A model generated the notes under the pieces. It was not told where the DNA came from and made no database searches. It worked only from the letters and a program-made list of their open reading frames with translations. From Tritrichomonas musculus (lineage: Eukaryota; Parabasalia; Tritrichomonadida; Tritrichomonadidae), in the NCBI GenBank assembly GCA_039105265.1, contig JAPFFF010000005.1:6371501-6435500 (forward strand): DNA of 64,000 bases, read 5' to 3'. Positions 29,269 through 37,974 of the stretch are shown piece by piece (within the stretch, counting starts at the first letter, position 1; each line of letters starts with the position of its first letter). Position numbers and translations under genes: made by a program.

Positions 29269-30138
29269 TTAAATAATTTCTCGAACATCAAAATGCGGCT
29301 CATCCATCGACTTTTTAAGCGACTTCATGTATTCGATCTTCCATCGTAGTTTTCCTAATTCTTCTGATCTTTTGGTCAGTTCTGCATGAAATTCTTCTTT
29401 TTTGTCAACAATTCCCATTTGAACGTCAGCTTTATCAAATTGAAGTGCTTCATATTTAGAGTTGAGTTCGACAAGCTTTTTTTCCAAATTTGTACTAAAT
29501 ATTTTGACACTTCGAAGTTGTGTTTGAATTTCAGCTGTCTGGTAAACATCTCTTTCCATTCGGTTAAAAGCTTTTTTAAGTTTTGGGTTATCTTGCAAAA
29601 TTGTATCTGTTAATTTTGGTGATAAAAATTCATGAAATTTGCGAAGCCGATCTCCAGATAGAATTAAATTTACATCTTGGTCACGGAGACAGTTTTCAGC
29701 TCGTCTTTTTGCAGCCATTCCTTCAACTTGAATCTGTCTGACAAGAGCAGAAATTTGATTCATTGTTGGGGGTTCTTGTGAATTATCTATTTTTGCGATT
29801 TGTGCTCGTCGATTTGCAATTTGCTGATTTATCATTTTTACTTGTTCTTCGTGGTCTTTAATAAAGCTTTCTAAATAATTTTGATGTCGCTTAATTGAAG
29901 ATTCTAAAAATTCTATATCATGCTCAATCAATGATATTCTTTTTTCTATTTTTGCATTTTTATGTTGAAGAAATCTCATTCCATCAACAGTAAAAGCTAT
30001 TTGCTCTTGCTGAACTTGTTGAACCTGCTTCTGACGTCGCTGTGGATAGAATGTTTGAGGATGAAATCGTCCAATAGATGTGATCGTTTTTAATACGGTA
30101 TCATCAGGAAGAACGTGCTGGTGTGGCTTTTCAGTCAT
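29269..30138 (-). CDS. Coiled-coil protein, 289 aa
   Basis: Unrecognised. After a short non-helical N-terminus ('FHPQTFYPQRRQ') almost the whole protein is predicted coiled coil (residues about 55-120 and 175-275) with heptad-like Leu/Ile/Lys/Glu spacing. 'DVREII' ends the chain. Such proteins are common in trichomonad cytoskeleton and basal bodies, but nothing here assigns it. No signal or membrane segment. Confidence 0.7.
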   Translation of the reverse strand: MTEKPHQHVLPDDTVLKTITSIGRFHPQTFYPQRRQKQVQQVQQEQIAFTVDGMRFLQHKNAKIEKRISLIEHDIEFLESSIKRHQNYLESFIKDHEEQVKMINQQIANRRAQIAKIDNSQEPPTMNQISALVRQIQVEGMAAKRRAENCLRDQDVNLILSGDRLRKFHEFLSPKLTDTILQDNPKLKKAFNRMERDVYQTAEIQTQLRSVKIFSTNLEKKLVELNSKYEALQFDKADVQMGIVDKKEEFHAELTKRSEELGKLRWKIEYMKSLKKSMDEPHFDVREII

Positions 30139-30636
30139 CCAGCTTCTAAATAACGATTATTTTTGCAAAAATAATTTTCCAAAATTTCTAAACGATCATA
30201 GACTTATAATTAACAATACTTTTTCATTCTGTTAAAATATAGTAATAATCATATAACGAATCATAAATATAAAAATATACTTATGAAAATTGAATTTAAT
30301 CGAGATATAATTGTTAGATTTTTTTGAGTTTAACAAAAAAATGAATAGTCTCTGAATTTCAACTCAAAAATGGTTACATATTAATTTGAAATACAAAATA
30401 AGCTCGATTGAACCACTCCAAGAATAATTAATGCTACAACATTTAAGACTTATTCTCGATTATTATATATAGTTATTGAATAAAAGAGTAAAAAAAATAA
30501 TTTTTTATTATAGAATATTGAGAAATTTTAATTTTTTTTGGTAATATAATTAATCAGTTTATATTGTTCAGATTTTTCTATAGAAATAAGGAAACTTTTT
30601 GAAAAAGTTGTTTTTCAATACAATTTCATATCTAGA
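30139..30636. other. Divergent promoter interval
   Basis: Shared upstream region of the coiled-coil gene (minus) and the Rab gene (plus). It contains an AACTTTTT-G-AAAAAGTT palindrome (30593-30609) and the Rab initiator TCATA at 30626-30630. Otherwise AT-rich with no gene seen. Confidence 0.6.
30626..30630 (+). promoter_or_regulatory. Initiator-like TCATA before the Rab gene
   Basis: TCATA fits TCA(+1)Y(T/A); the A is 9 bases before the ATG. Short and common by chance in AT-rich DNA, so only moderate support. Confidence 0.4.
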
Positions 30637-31221
30637 ATGAGCGATTTGTCACTTAAAGTCGTCGTTATTGGAGACTCAAGCGTTGGCAAAACATGTATCT
30701 CCCTCCGATATCTTACCGGTGAATTCTCAAGCCAAACTCGTCCAACAATCGCTGCAGGCTTTTGCAATGCAAAAGTTAAGCTTGGAAAAGTTGATATCGA
30801 CCTTCTCATTTGGGATACCGCTGGCCAAGAAGCTTATCGTGGTTTGACATCTCAATACTATCGTGATGCTAAGATAGCGCTTATTGTCTTTGATCTTACA
30901 AATCCAGCAACATTAAATTCAGTCACTGAATGGTATAATCGTCTTAATGACGCAAACCAAGGCCAAGTTGTTGTCTGCCTTGTGGGCAATAAAAATGATT
31001 TACCCAATAGACAAGTCTCTCAAGAACAAGGTGAAGCTGTAGCTCAAGAGATTCAAGCTCTATATCGCGAGACATCAGCTGTCACCGGAAAAGGAATAAC
31101 AGAAGTTTTTGAAGACGTTTGCGAAGAATATCTCAAAGTCAATCCCGCCGCAGTAGGACAAAAGCGAAAACAAAGCGTTAACTTAAAAGAAGGAAATGGC
31201 GAAAAATCAAAGTGTTGCTAA
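30637..31221 (+). CDS. Rab family small GTPase (Rab5/21/22-like), 194 aa
   Basis: A vesicle-traffic switch. All GTPase motifs are present: P-loop 'GDSSVGKT' (about 12-19), switch I Thr in 'RPTIAAGF', switch II 'WDTAGQEAYRGL', 'GNKNDL' and 'ETSA'. The Gln of DTAGQE is intact, so it can hydrolyse GTP. The C-terminus 'KSKCC' is a double-geranylgeranylation signal. 'YYRDAKIALIVFDLTN' (for YYRGA) and switch I 'PTIAAGF' are closest to the endosomal Rab5/Rab21/Rab22 group. The stop is TAAA. Codon use is moderately optimised. Confidence 0.95.
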   Translation: MSDLSLKVVVIGDSSVGKTCISLRYLTGEFSSQTRPTIAAGFCNAKVKLGKVDIDLLIWDTAGQEAYRGLTSQYYRDAKIALIVFDLTNPATLNSVTEWYNRLNDANQGQVVVCLVGNKNDLPNRQVSQEQGEAVAQEIQALYRETSAVTGKGITEVFEDVCEEYLKVNPAAVGQKRKQSVNLKEGNGEKSKCC

Positions 31222-31499
31222 ATCTAATAAAGCTCAATTTACATTTTTAAGAAAGAAAAGAAGAATTAATTAATTCATTGTTCTGGTGATTAATTTTTTT
31301 TTTTAATTAAACATAATTATAATATAACCAAATTGATATCTATTCATTCTGAATATTTGGACCTATTTTATGCATGCTTAAGGATACTATATTTGACTTC
31401 TAGGCTTAACTTTTTTTCGATTACATTAAAAGTTTAAAAACATTTGTTTTATTGAGTTATTATATAAAATAATATTTTTCCAATCAAAAGTAAATTTGA

Positions 31500-33194
31500 T
31501 TATATTTCATGTCTAACCTGACCTGGATCGATAACATTGGCTTGCAATGTATCAGTTCCATCAGGTGATGCCAAAATTACAGTAGCTTCAGGCAATTTTT
31601 GCTGATCTTGTGTTTGATGTAAACTATTACTCTGTATCATTAAGTTATTCACATTTCTTGTGAGAGAATCTTGAAGTGCTGATGATGCTCCAGTTCTATT
31701 CGTAACAATATTTGGTATTCCTGGCAAAGGAAGATCTTCGGACCAAGCTCTTCCTCCCCTATTAAGTAAAGGAGAATTTATATTTATTGTTTCTAAATCA
31801 GCTAACGAAATTTCGTCTGTTGCAGTTGATAAATCATCTTCAGCATCGCCAGCATTTTGATGATCGTCTTCATTTTCGTTCAAATTAAGGATATTATTAT
31901 CATCGTTGAAACTGCTATAAGTTCCATTACCATCACTATTACGACGACGCTTTGGACGGTTCCCATGAGATGATGGCATTAATGTATAATTGGTTCTCTT
32001 TCCACCTCTAAGCCTAAACAAGATAGCTAAACAAGAGAGGAAGAATATTTCAATACAGTCTTGGGTTAATTCATCTGCTACATAAGGAATATCAATGAAA
32101 ATGTAGACAATCAAATATATCAAAACAAGAAGGAGAGAAGTCAATAAAATTATACTAAATCTGTTATACATGAGATGTTTTTGATAAATTGGAGTTGTTT
32201 TGATATCATAACCTGCATTTGCAACTGCGAGTAAGTGTGCATAGATTAAAAGATGAGCGTTATTAATGCTTTTTAATAGCTCCCTAATAAACAAAATGAT
32301 AGAAATAAGTGCAAAGACAATTACAACAATAGCCCAAGCTCCGCGATCAATATTTTGAGCTAAAATTCTAAAGATCATGAATAACGTTGAATATGTTAGA
32401 CAAAGGATAATTTCTTTAACAGAAATCGTATCACGTACAACACACCAACCTTTGGCACAGAAAAGTAGTGTAGCATAAAATATGATTTCTGAGATCAATG
32501 AAAAAACCGTATAAGTAATCAATAAATTATTGGTATTATCTGTTTCAATCATTTTTTGCAGCAAAAAGAATCGAAGAGTTTCTGTGAATAAGTTAGAAAC
32601 AAAGACTGCTGTTAAGCAATAGTGAAGCCAGATTTGAACACTGAAATTTAAAAACCAATTAATAAGCCAGTAAACAAAAACACAAAAGAATATAACAAGT
32701 ATACCTATTTTTCCTCCAATTATTCCGTTCCATCTATAATCAAGGCATGAATTAGGATTTTTGAAAGTTTCAGTAATTTGTACATCTATTAAATATTTTT
32801 GGCTTGCGATTGTTTTGGCACTAGATAATACTTGGCTTTGATCATCTAAAATATTTAAATATCTTGGATTGCTAATGACCAATGGGAAGTAGATATCTCT
32901 TTTATGAATGATGCCTTCATATGGATATTGAGAATTTTGTGTAAATGTATGAAAGTAATCTGACTGATTAAAATCATCACATTCAATTTTTTCAAAAGTT
33001 ATCTGATTGCGAACTGATTTATAATCTCTCTTTGGAATAAATGTAAAACATACAGGAACTTCAATTTTATTCACAAGAATTTGGAATTTTGCATTTGCCT
33101 CAAAACCAAAATCTGTAAGAAATACAGCTGAAGTAGTCGATTTGAGTACATATTTTGCTTTATATGATATTATTAAAAGAAGACTTAATAGCAT
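31500..33194 (-). CDS. Seven-TM GOST/GPR107-like (Lung_7-TM_R) protein, 564 aa
   Basis: Starts with a signal peptide ('LLSLLLIIS', residues 2-10), then a luminal domain of about 155 residues, seven membrane segments (about residues 160-385), and a cytosolic Ser/Asn/Asp-rich tail of 165 residues. The segment 'LLFCAKGWCVVRDTIS' is the best signature: Lung_7-TM_R/GOST proteins (GPR107, GPR108, TMEM87) share a 'AKGWG..R..L' motif at the third to fourth segment. These proteins act in Golgi and endosomal trafficking rather than as classical GPCRs. The disordered tail with acidic clusters is an addition I cannot assign. Confidence 0.8.
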   Translation of the reverse strand: MLLSLLLIISYKAKYVLKSTTSAVFLTDFGFEANAKFQILVNKIEVPVCFTFIPKRDYKSVRNQITFEKIECDDFNQSDYFHTFTQNSQYPYEGIIHKRDIYFPLVISNPRYLNILDDQSQVLSSAKTIASQKYLIDVQITETFKNPNSCLDYRWNGIIGGKIGILVIFFCVFVYWLINWFLNFSVQIWLHYCLTAVFVSNLFTETLRFFLLQKMIETDNTNNLLITYTVFSLISEIIFYATLLFCAKGWCVVRDTISVKEIILCLTYSTLFMIFRILAQNIDRGAWAIVVIVFALISIILFIRELLKSINNAHLLIYAHLLAVANAGYDIKTTPIYQKHLMYNRFSIILLTSLLLVLIYLIVYIFIDIPYVADELTQDCIEIFFLSCLAILFRLRGGKRTNYTLMPSSHGNRPKRRRNSDGNGTYSSFNDDNNILNLNENEDDHQNAGDAEDDLSTATDEISLADLETININSPLLNRGGRAWSEDLPLPGIPNIVTNRTGASSALQDSLTRNVNNLMIQSNSLHQTQDQQKLPEATVILASPDGTDTLQANVIDPGQVRHEI

Positions 33195-33597
33195 TTTAGC
33201 TTACTCAGAAAATTTTATTTAAGAGTTAAAGGCGAAAAATTCGCCTATTACGATATCAAAAAAAAAAAAAATTCACTTTTCGAAAACCTTTAAATTAAAA
33301 TTTCTTCTTCTCAATTGGATAAAACCTTGCTTGGCTCATTAGTTGTGGTTTCTTCCCTCGCCTTTTACTAGGGGAGACGGCGGGCTAAGTGAATGGTTCA
33401 AGCCGCAATTTTTTTTTCTTAGACCTTACTAAAAACCAAGGTTCGAATTTTTTATAAGCTTTTTTTTTTTTTTTTTTTTAAAATCCTTCTTTTTCCAATA
33501 AATCAACATTAACTACAGATGATTTCATATTTTTATTATTTTATCTTTTAATTGAAAAGCAAAATAGAGAGATAATTTATTCAAAAAATCTTATTAA
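33195..33597. other. Intergenic interval with GC-rich islet, possible ncRNA
   Basis: Within otherwise AT-rich DNA, about 33330-33440 is GC-richer and includes TGGCTCATTAGTTGTGG, a possible hairpin (CCCTCGCC ... GGCGGG) and GGTTCAAGCC followed by a T run (about 33412-33419). GGTTCAAGCC and, 40 bases on, GGTTCGAATT resemble pol III B-boxes. I could not fold a proper tRNA cloverleaf. It may be a small pol III RNA or a tRNA relic; unproven. Confidence 0.35.
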
Positions 33598-34410
33598 GGT
33601 AAAAATGCCATACGTTAAGCAACCGCTTTTATTTTCTGACACTATTTATTGTGACATGTTAAGTAAAATTATTTCCTTTTCTATTTTTTGTTTTTATTAA
33701 AGAATACATTTTTTATTAACAAATCCTTTTAATTCCACTCCCAAAAAGGCCCAATTTGTTTTGATTACATTGAATTTGCTGACTACATGGACGTAAATCA
33801 ATTTAATATTTTATGCTTTCCAATTATACCTCATCAAAAAAAATTTGTTATATTATTGATGGAAACAAATTGGTAAGGAGTTTTCATCACACATGCGACA
33901 GAATTTCTCTTTGTTTACAGTTTTTTACAAATAATATTATTAAAATATTACGAAAACGATAAAAAAATTAATTTTAATGGCAATATCCCATTTTTCATAG
34001 AAATCAAATCAATATTTTATAAGAAGAAACGAATCTTATTAAATTCATTGTATATTTATTTTTTCTATTACTACTTTTTTTATAATTTAGTAAAATTTTT
34101 GTGATAATTATTGATATTATATTTTGAAATTTAATATAAATTACATAATCTTTCTCTTCTTTATAATAATTCGAATATAAATCTAAAACTCTTTTTTGTT
34201 CAAATATTAATTGAAAAAGTTGATAAACTAAATTTATAATTGAAAAATTTAATTATTAAAATTTTCGTTTCAAATTGAATATAAAAATATTTTATAAAGT
34301 TCAGAAATTCAAATCTGACATATATTGAAATTAAAACTTTTTCTGGGAGGGTGCTTTTCTTAAATTTTTAACGTACTCTTTCTCAATTTTTAACGTATGG
34401 CATTTTTACC
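33598..34410. mobile_element. MITE, 813 bp, 21-bp perfect TIRs flanked by TTAA
   Basis: GGTAAAAATGCCATACGTTAA at 33598-33618 is repeated exactly in inverse at 34390-34410. Both ends are bordered by TTAA (33594-33597 and 34411-34414), the target duplication of piggyBac-type elements; a mariner-type TA duplication would also fit. No coding frame lies inside, so it is non-autonomous. A partial extra copy of the inner end (TTTTTAACGTA) precedes the right TIR at about 34365-34375. Confidence 0.75.
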
Positions 34411-34500
34411 TTAAATACAAATTTATATTGTTTAAATGATTAATTACAGAAGTAATACATATATATATATATAATGCAAAAATATAATATATTAGATTCC

Positions 34501-36297
34501 TTACAATAAGAGAGATTTCTTATATTTTCCTGAAATATTTTTTGGCCAAACATGGAGTGGATGAGATTCTGTGTTGAACACCCACTCAGCAGGTGAAATC
34601 AATCTCGTATCTGCAAATGTTAGATAAAGATAATTTAAAGTTTCTGCTAAGAACCATGAATCCATGATATCTACATATTTGATTTTTCCGTTTAAGCCTT
34701 TAACTGATGCAAATCCATCTTTAACTCGACAAGATTCATTTATTCCAATGAAAAAGTCCCAGGCAATATCTCGATACTTCTGTTCTCCTGTAAATCTATA
34801 TAAGTAGAATATAGATTCTACTGATTCTGGCCTCAAAAAATATTCATTTAAGACTATATTAAACTCTTTATCTATATAACTATCATTATTTATATTGAAA
34901 AATACTTTTTCTGGCATTAATTTGGCTAAAGTTGAGTTCATAACAAACCAGATTGTATCAACCATTTTCTTAGCTAAGGACAAATCATCGTCTTTATTAT
35001 TATTGTTTTTAACAGTTCCTATTGCAATCATCCCGGGAACAAATGTGGCCAAATGCTCCATATAAGGAGATAAAGAGTCACCTTTGAGAACGCCAATTCC
35101 ATTAAGATGAAGTTTCTTTGTTTCGAATAAGAGAGTATCACGCATTTCTTGGATAATTTTCATATGCTGTTCTAAAATTCGAGGAGAGACACCATTTGTT
35201 AATATATAAGATTTTATTATGTATTCAAAATAAGAATCTGCACCAGCACCTAAATGACGAATTTGTGAACTCCTAATTTTATGATTTTTTTCTAATTGAT
35301 TTTCAAGAGCCGAATATAAGATAGCTTTGTGGGGATTATCTTTCCATAATCTTTTGTAAACTTTTAATGCTAATTCCATGTATTTTTTATCTCCCGTTAG
35401 CGCAGTCAATGTTAAAAATTCAATTTGATACGTACCAACTTCTGCTAAATTAATATCTCTTTTGGATATATGCATGCTTGCTTGTTTTGCTGTCATAGTT
35501 CCGTTTTCATCTGTAGTTAATGTAAATTTTGATGTATAAAATCCATTTTCCTTATCAAATAAAGGATAAATAGCATCTGCACACTGGACAGCTTTGTTTA
35601 AGAATAACTTATCGTTAGACAATTGATAGATAGAAATAAAAGCGCCAACAAATCGTATAATAAATTCGAAAAGAGACCATTGACCATTAGGTTTAAATTC
35701 TTTTTCAATGAATTCTCGAGCTTCTAAATACTCTTCTGTAAGGTTCATAATATAAAGTGTAGTAATAGAATCAACTATTGTGAGACCTGCATTAAGGGTA
35801 TTTTTACATTTCTTAGAAATTGGTTTAAGTTCATCACTTTTCCAACAATACTTCTTATATGAATTATATCCGTGAAGAAATGCTTCTTTAACAGAATTTG
35901 CTTTATCTAAGTCAGCAGGAATAAAAGGGAATTGCTTATCATAGAGTGGTGATAGAAGATTGTTGGAAACTAATCGAGGATCAGCATATTTATAAATGCT
36001 ATTGAAACTTGGATCGTTTGCATCAAATGAATTGTTGTTAATATTATTTTGCTTTGTATTTTGTTGATCATTCTTTGTAATTATTTTATCATTATCGTTT
36101 TTACTTTTATCATATAAATTAGAACTATAATTGTTTGCAATGTTTAGAATATCTTGAGATATAACGTTTGAAATGCTAATTTTTGGGATTGAAGATAATG
36201 TTAAAAAGCAAAAAATGAGAGTGCAAATAACAAGCATAATGGAAATAAAAATTGCAGGCTTACTAACTCGAGCAAGCTTCTTTTGCTTTTTTAGCAT
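34501..36297 (-). CDS. GH47 alpha-1,2-mannosidase (class I), type II membrane protein, 598 aa
   Basis: Class I mannosidases trim N-glycans in the ER or Golgi. A single signal anchor lies at about residues 15-37 ('PAIFISIMLVICTLIFCFLT'), then an Asn/Asp-rich stem, then the (alpha/alpha)7 domain. Family motifs: 'AFLHGYNSYKKYCWKSDELK', 'LTIVDSITTLYIMNL', 'FEFIIRFVGAFISIYQL', 'LRPESVESIFYLYRFTG', and the calcium-binding end 'VFNTESHPL'. The Glu after Arg-Pro and the final Thr of NTESHP are kept, so activity is likely. The usual disulfide pair cannot be judged. The gene's start lies 120 bases from the end of the B56 gene on the same strand. Confidence 0.93.
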   Translation of the reverse strand: MLKKQKKLARVSKPAIFISIMLVICTLIFCFLTLSSIPKISISNVISQDILNIANNYSSNLYDKSKNDNDKIITKNDQQNTKQNNINNNSFDANDPSFNSIYKYADPRLVSNNLLSPLYDKQFPFIPADLDKANSVKEAFLHGYNSYKKYCWKSDELKPISKKCKNTLNAGLTIVDSITTLYIMNLTEEYLEAREFIEKEFKPNGQWSLFEFIIRFVGAFISIYQLSNDKLFLNKAVQCADAIYPLFDKENGFYTSKFTLTTDENGTMTAKQASMHISKRDINLAEVGTYQIEFLTLTALTGDKKYMELALKVYKRLWKDNPHKAILYSALENQLEKNHKIRSSQIRHLGAGADSYFEYIIKSYILTNGVSPRILEQHMKIIQEMRDTLLFETKKLHLNGIGVLKGDSLSPYMEHLATFVPGMIAIGTVKNNNNKDDDLSLAKKMVDTIWFVMNSTLAKLMPEKVFFNINNDSYIDKEFNIVLNEYFLRPESVESIFYLYRFTGEQKYRDIAWDFFIGINESCRVKDGFASVKGLNGKIKYVDIMDSWFLAETLNYLYLTFADTRLISPAEWVFNTESHPLHVWPKNISGKYKKSLLL

Positions 36298-36416
36298 TTA
36301 GTAATAAATAAAAAGATTTTATATCGATCATGTTTTGTGATAAATGCGGCCAAAAATGCAGATAGAAAAAGAAAAGATTGCTGTATTTTATTCTGTATTT
36401 TAATATTATTGAATAT

Positions 36417-37823
36417 TTATATTGATCTGTATCTTCTCTTTGCTTGTCCAAAAATAATTTTCCATCTTTCATCTATTTCATATTTATTGATGACCAAACT
36501 ATTTTGGCCAGCTTTATTGCCAATAATAGTTCTGCGAATTTTCTCGAATTTTACATGATTTAAAGTAGATAGGGCAAGCTTTGCATCAAGAGCGCATGAA
36601 CGAACACCTTCGTCCCAATGATTTTCGGATATTATTACAGATTGACAAATTTTCATGAAACTACAATAATTTTTCTCCTCGGAACAATCATTATCATATT
36701 CATATTCTTCATTATCATCTATAAGTGAAATCCGATAAATATATTTAAATAAAGGCTGACTAATTAAATGAAGTGCATAAGCTGCTGTTTCTGCATATTC
36801 AGAACATGAACATAAAGAAATAACATCAAAGTAAGCATTAGCCATTTCTGAGGTAATAATATAATTTTCACTTATCTTGCCATTATTATCAATCAAAAAT
36901 AATTCAAAGAGCTTTACAATTATCTTTAAAAAGAATGAATATTTCTTCATAATAGTAACTGGCCAATGATTTAATAAGTATTGAAAAAGTATTGGGAACA
37001 TATTTGAATCTTTTCTAACAAAAATTAAATCACAATCGATTAATGACTGATATAACACGCATTTTGGTAATAAATGCATTGGCATAATGTACTCTATAAA
37101 AAACTGACTATTAAAAAACTTTGATTTTGCTGATATTGATGCTATTATTTGGAAAAACTCATTTGAACAAATGTTAATGGATAACAAAGATAATACGCAC
37201 CTATAAATAATTGAACGAACAGGAGCATATCTTGCATATAGCTCTATTGTAATATCACGTACGCAAATTCTTTCTCGTTTATCATATGAAGCTACATTTT
37301 TTAATAAATTGTATATAAAATTTCGCGATATATTATTATAAAAGCCTAAGAATAGTGACTTCTTCAAGCAACTATAAACAAGATTTAAATGTGGCCAATT
37401 TATATCGTTTGCATCAAAATCTTGAAGGTATAAATTAGGTAAAGCTCTGAAAATGTTTTTTCTTATCATTTCTAGAAATGAATTGAATTGCGGTGGACCT
37501 AATAAATGACATAAATGTGGATTATCAAATCCATTAAATAATTGAATTAATAAGGTACTTTTGATCTCAATCTGGCTTTTAAATAAGTAAATGTTTTGAA
37601 AATCAAAGATGTGGGAGCACTCTTCACATTTTCTTACAAAAAGGGTAAGATAACTATTTTGGGGAACATCTTTGAATGATTTGCTTGCCTTAATTTTATT
37701 TTTATCGGTTTTAATTGGAGGAGAATATTCGATAGGAATGGAAAAGTCTATTTCTCTATCAGCAACTGGTTGTCGTCGTATTATCTTTTTTGTTGTAAAC
37801 ATCTTGTCACTCCTTCTTCTCAT
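36417..37823 (-). CDS. PP2A regulatory subunit B56 (B') family, 468 aa
   Basis: B56 subunits choose substrates for protein phosphatase 2A through HEAT-like repeats. Recognisable blocks are 'QDFDANDINWPHLNLVYSCL' (B56: 'wPHLqlVYe') and 'ASYDKRERICVRDITIELYA' followed by 'RYAPVRSIIYR' (B56: 'DpRERd.lKt.LhriYgkf..lR'). The C-terminal half is more diverged. An acidic insert 'DDNEEYEYDNDCSEE' lies near residues 370-385. The N-terminal 45 residues are basic and disordered. Length agrees with the conserved core of the family (about 450-500). Confidence 0.85.
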   Translation of the reverse strand: MRRRSDKMFTTKKIIRRQPVADREIDFSIPIEYSPPIKTDKNKIKASKSFKDVPQNSYLTLFVRKCEECSHIFDFQNIYLFKSQIEIKSTLLIQLFNGFDNPHLCHLLGPPQFNSFLEMIRKNIFRALPNLYLQDFDANDINWPHLNLVYSCLKKSLFLGFYNNISRNFIYNLLKNVASYDKRERICVRDITIELYARYAPVRSIIYRCVLSLLSINICSNEFFQIIASISAKSKFFNSQFFIEYIMPMHLLPKCVLYQSLIDCDLIFVRKDSNMFPILFQYLLNHWPVTIMKKYSFFLKIIVKLFELFLIDNNGKISENYIITSEMANAYFDVISLCSCSEYAETAAYALHLISQPLFKYIYRISLIDDNEEYEYDNDCSEEKNYCSFMKICQSVIISENHWDEGVRSCALDAKLALSTLNHVKFEKIRRTIIGNKAGQNSLVINKYEIDERWKIIFGQAKRRYRSI

Positions 37824-37974
37824 TGAGTAGACAAGCTTATTTAAAAAAATGACACTTTTAACAAAAAATAAACAACATCAAAAAAATATAGAAATGTGAA
37901 CTAAAAAAACATCAAAGTAAAAAATTGTATTCATCTAAAAATTTTAATAAATAAATATATAAAAAAATTACACA

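Noticed and set aside
33330-33440. tRNA gene
   Set aside because: B-box-like strings are present, but acceptor, anticodon and T arms do not pair in a normal cloverleaf in either orientation.
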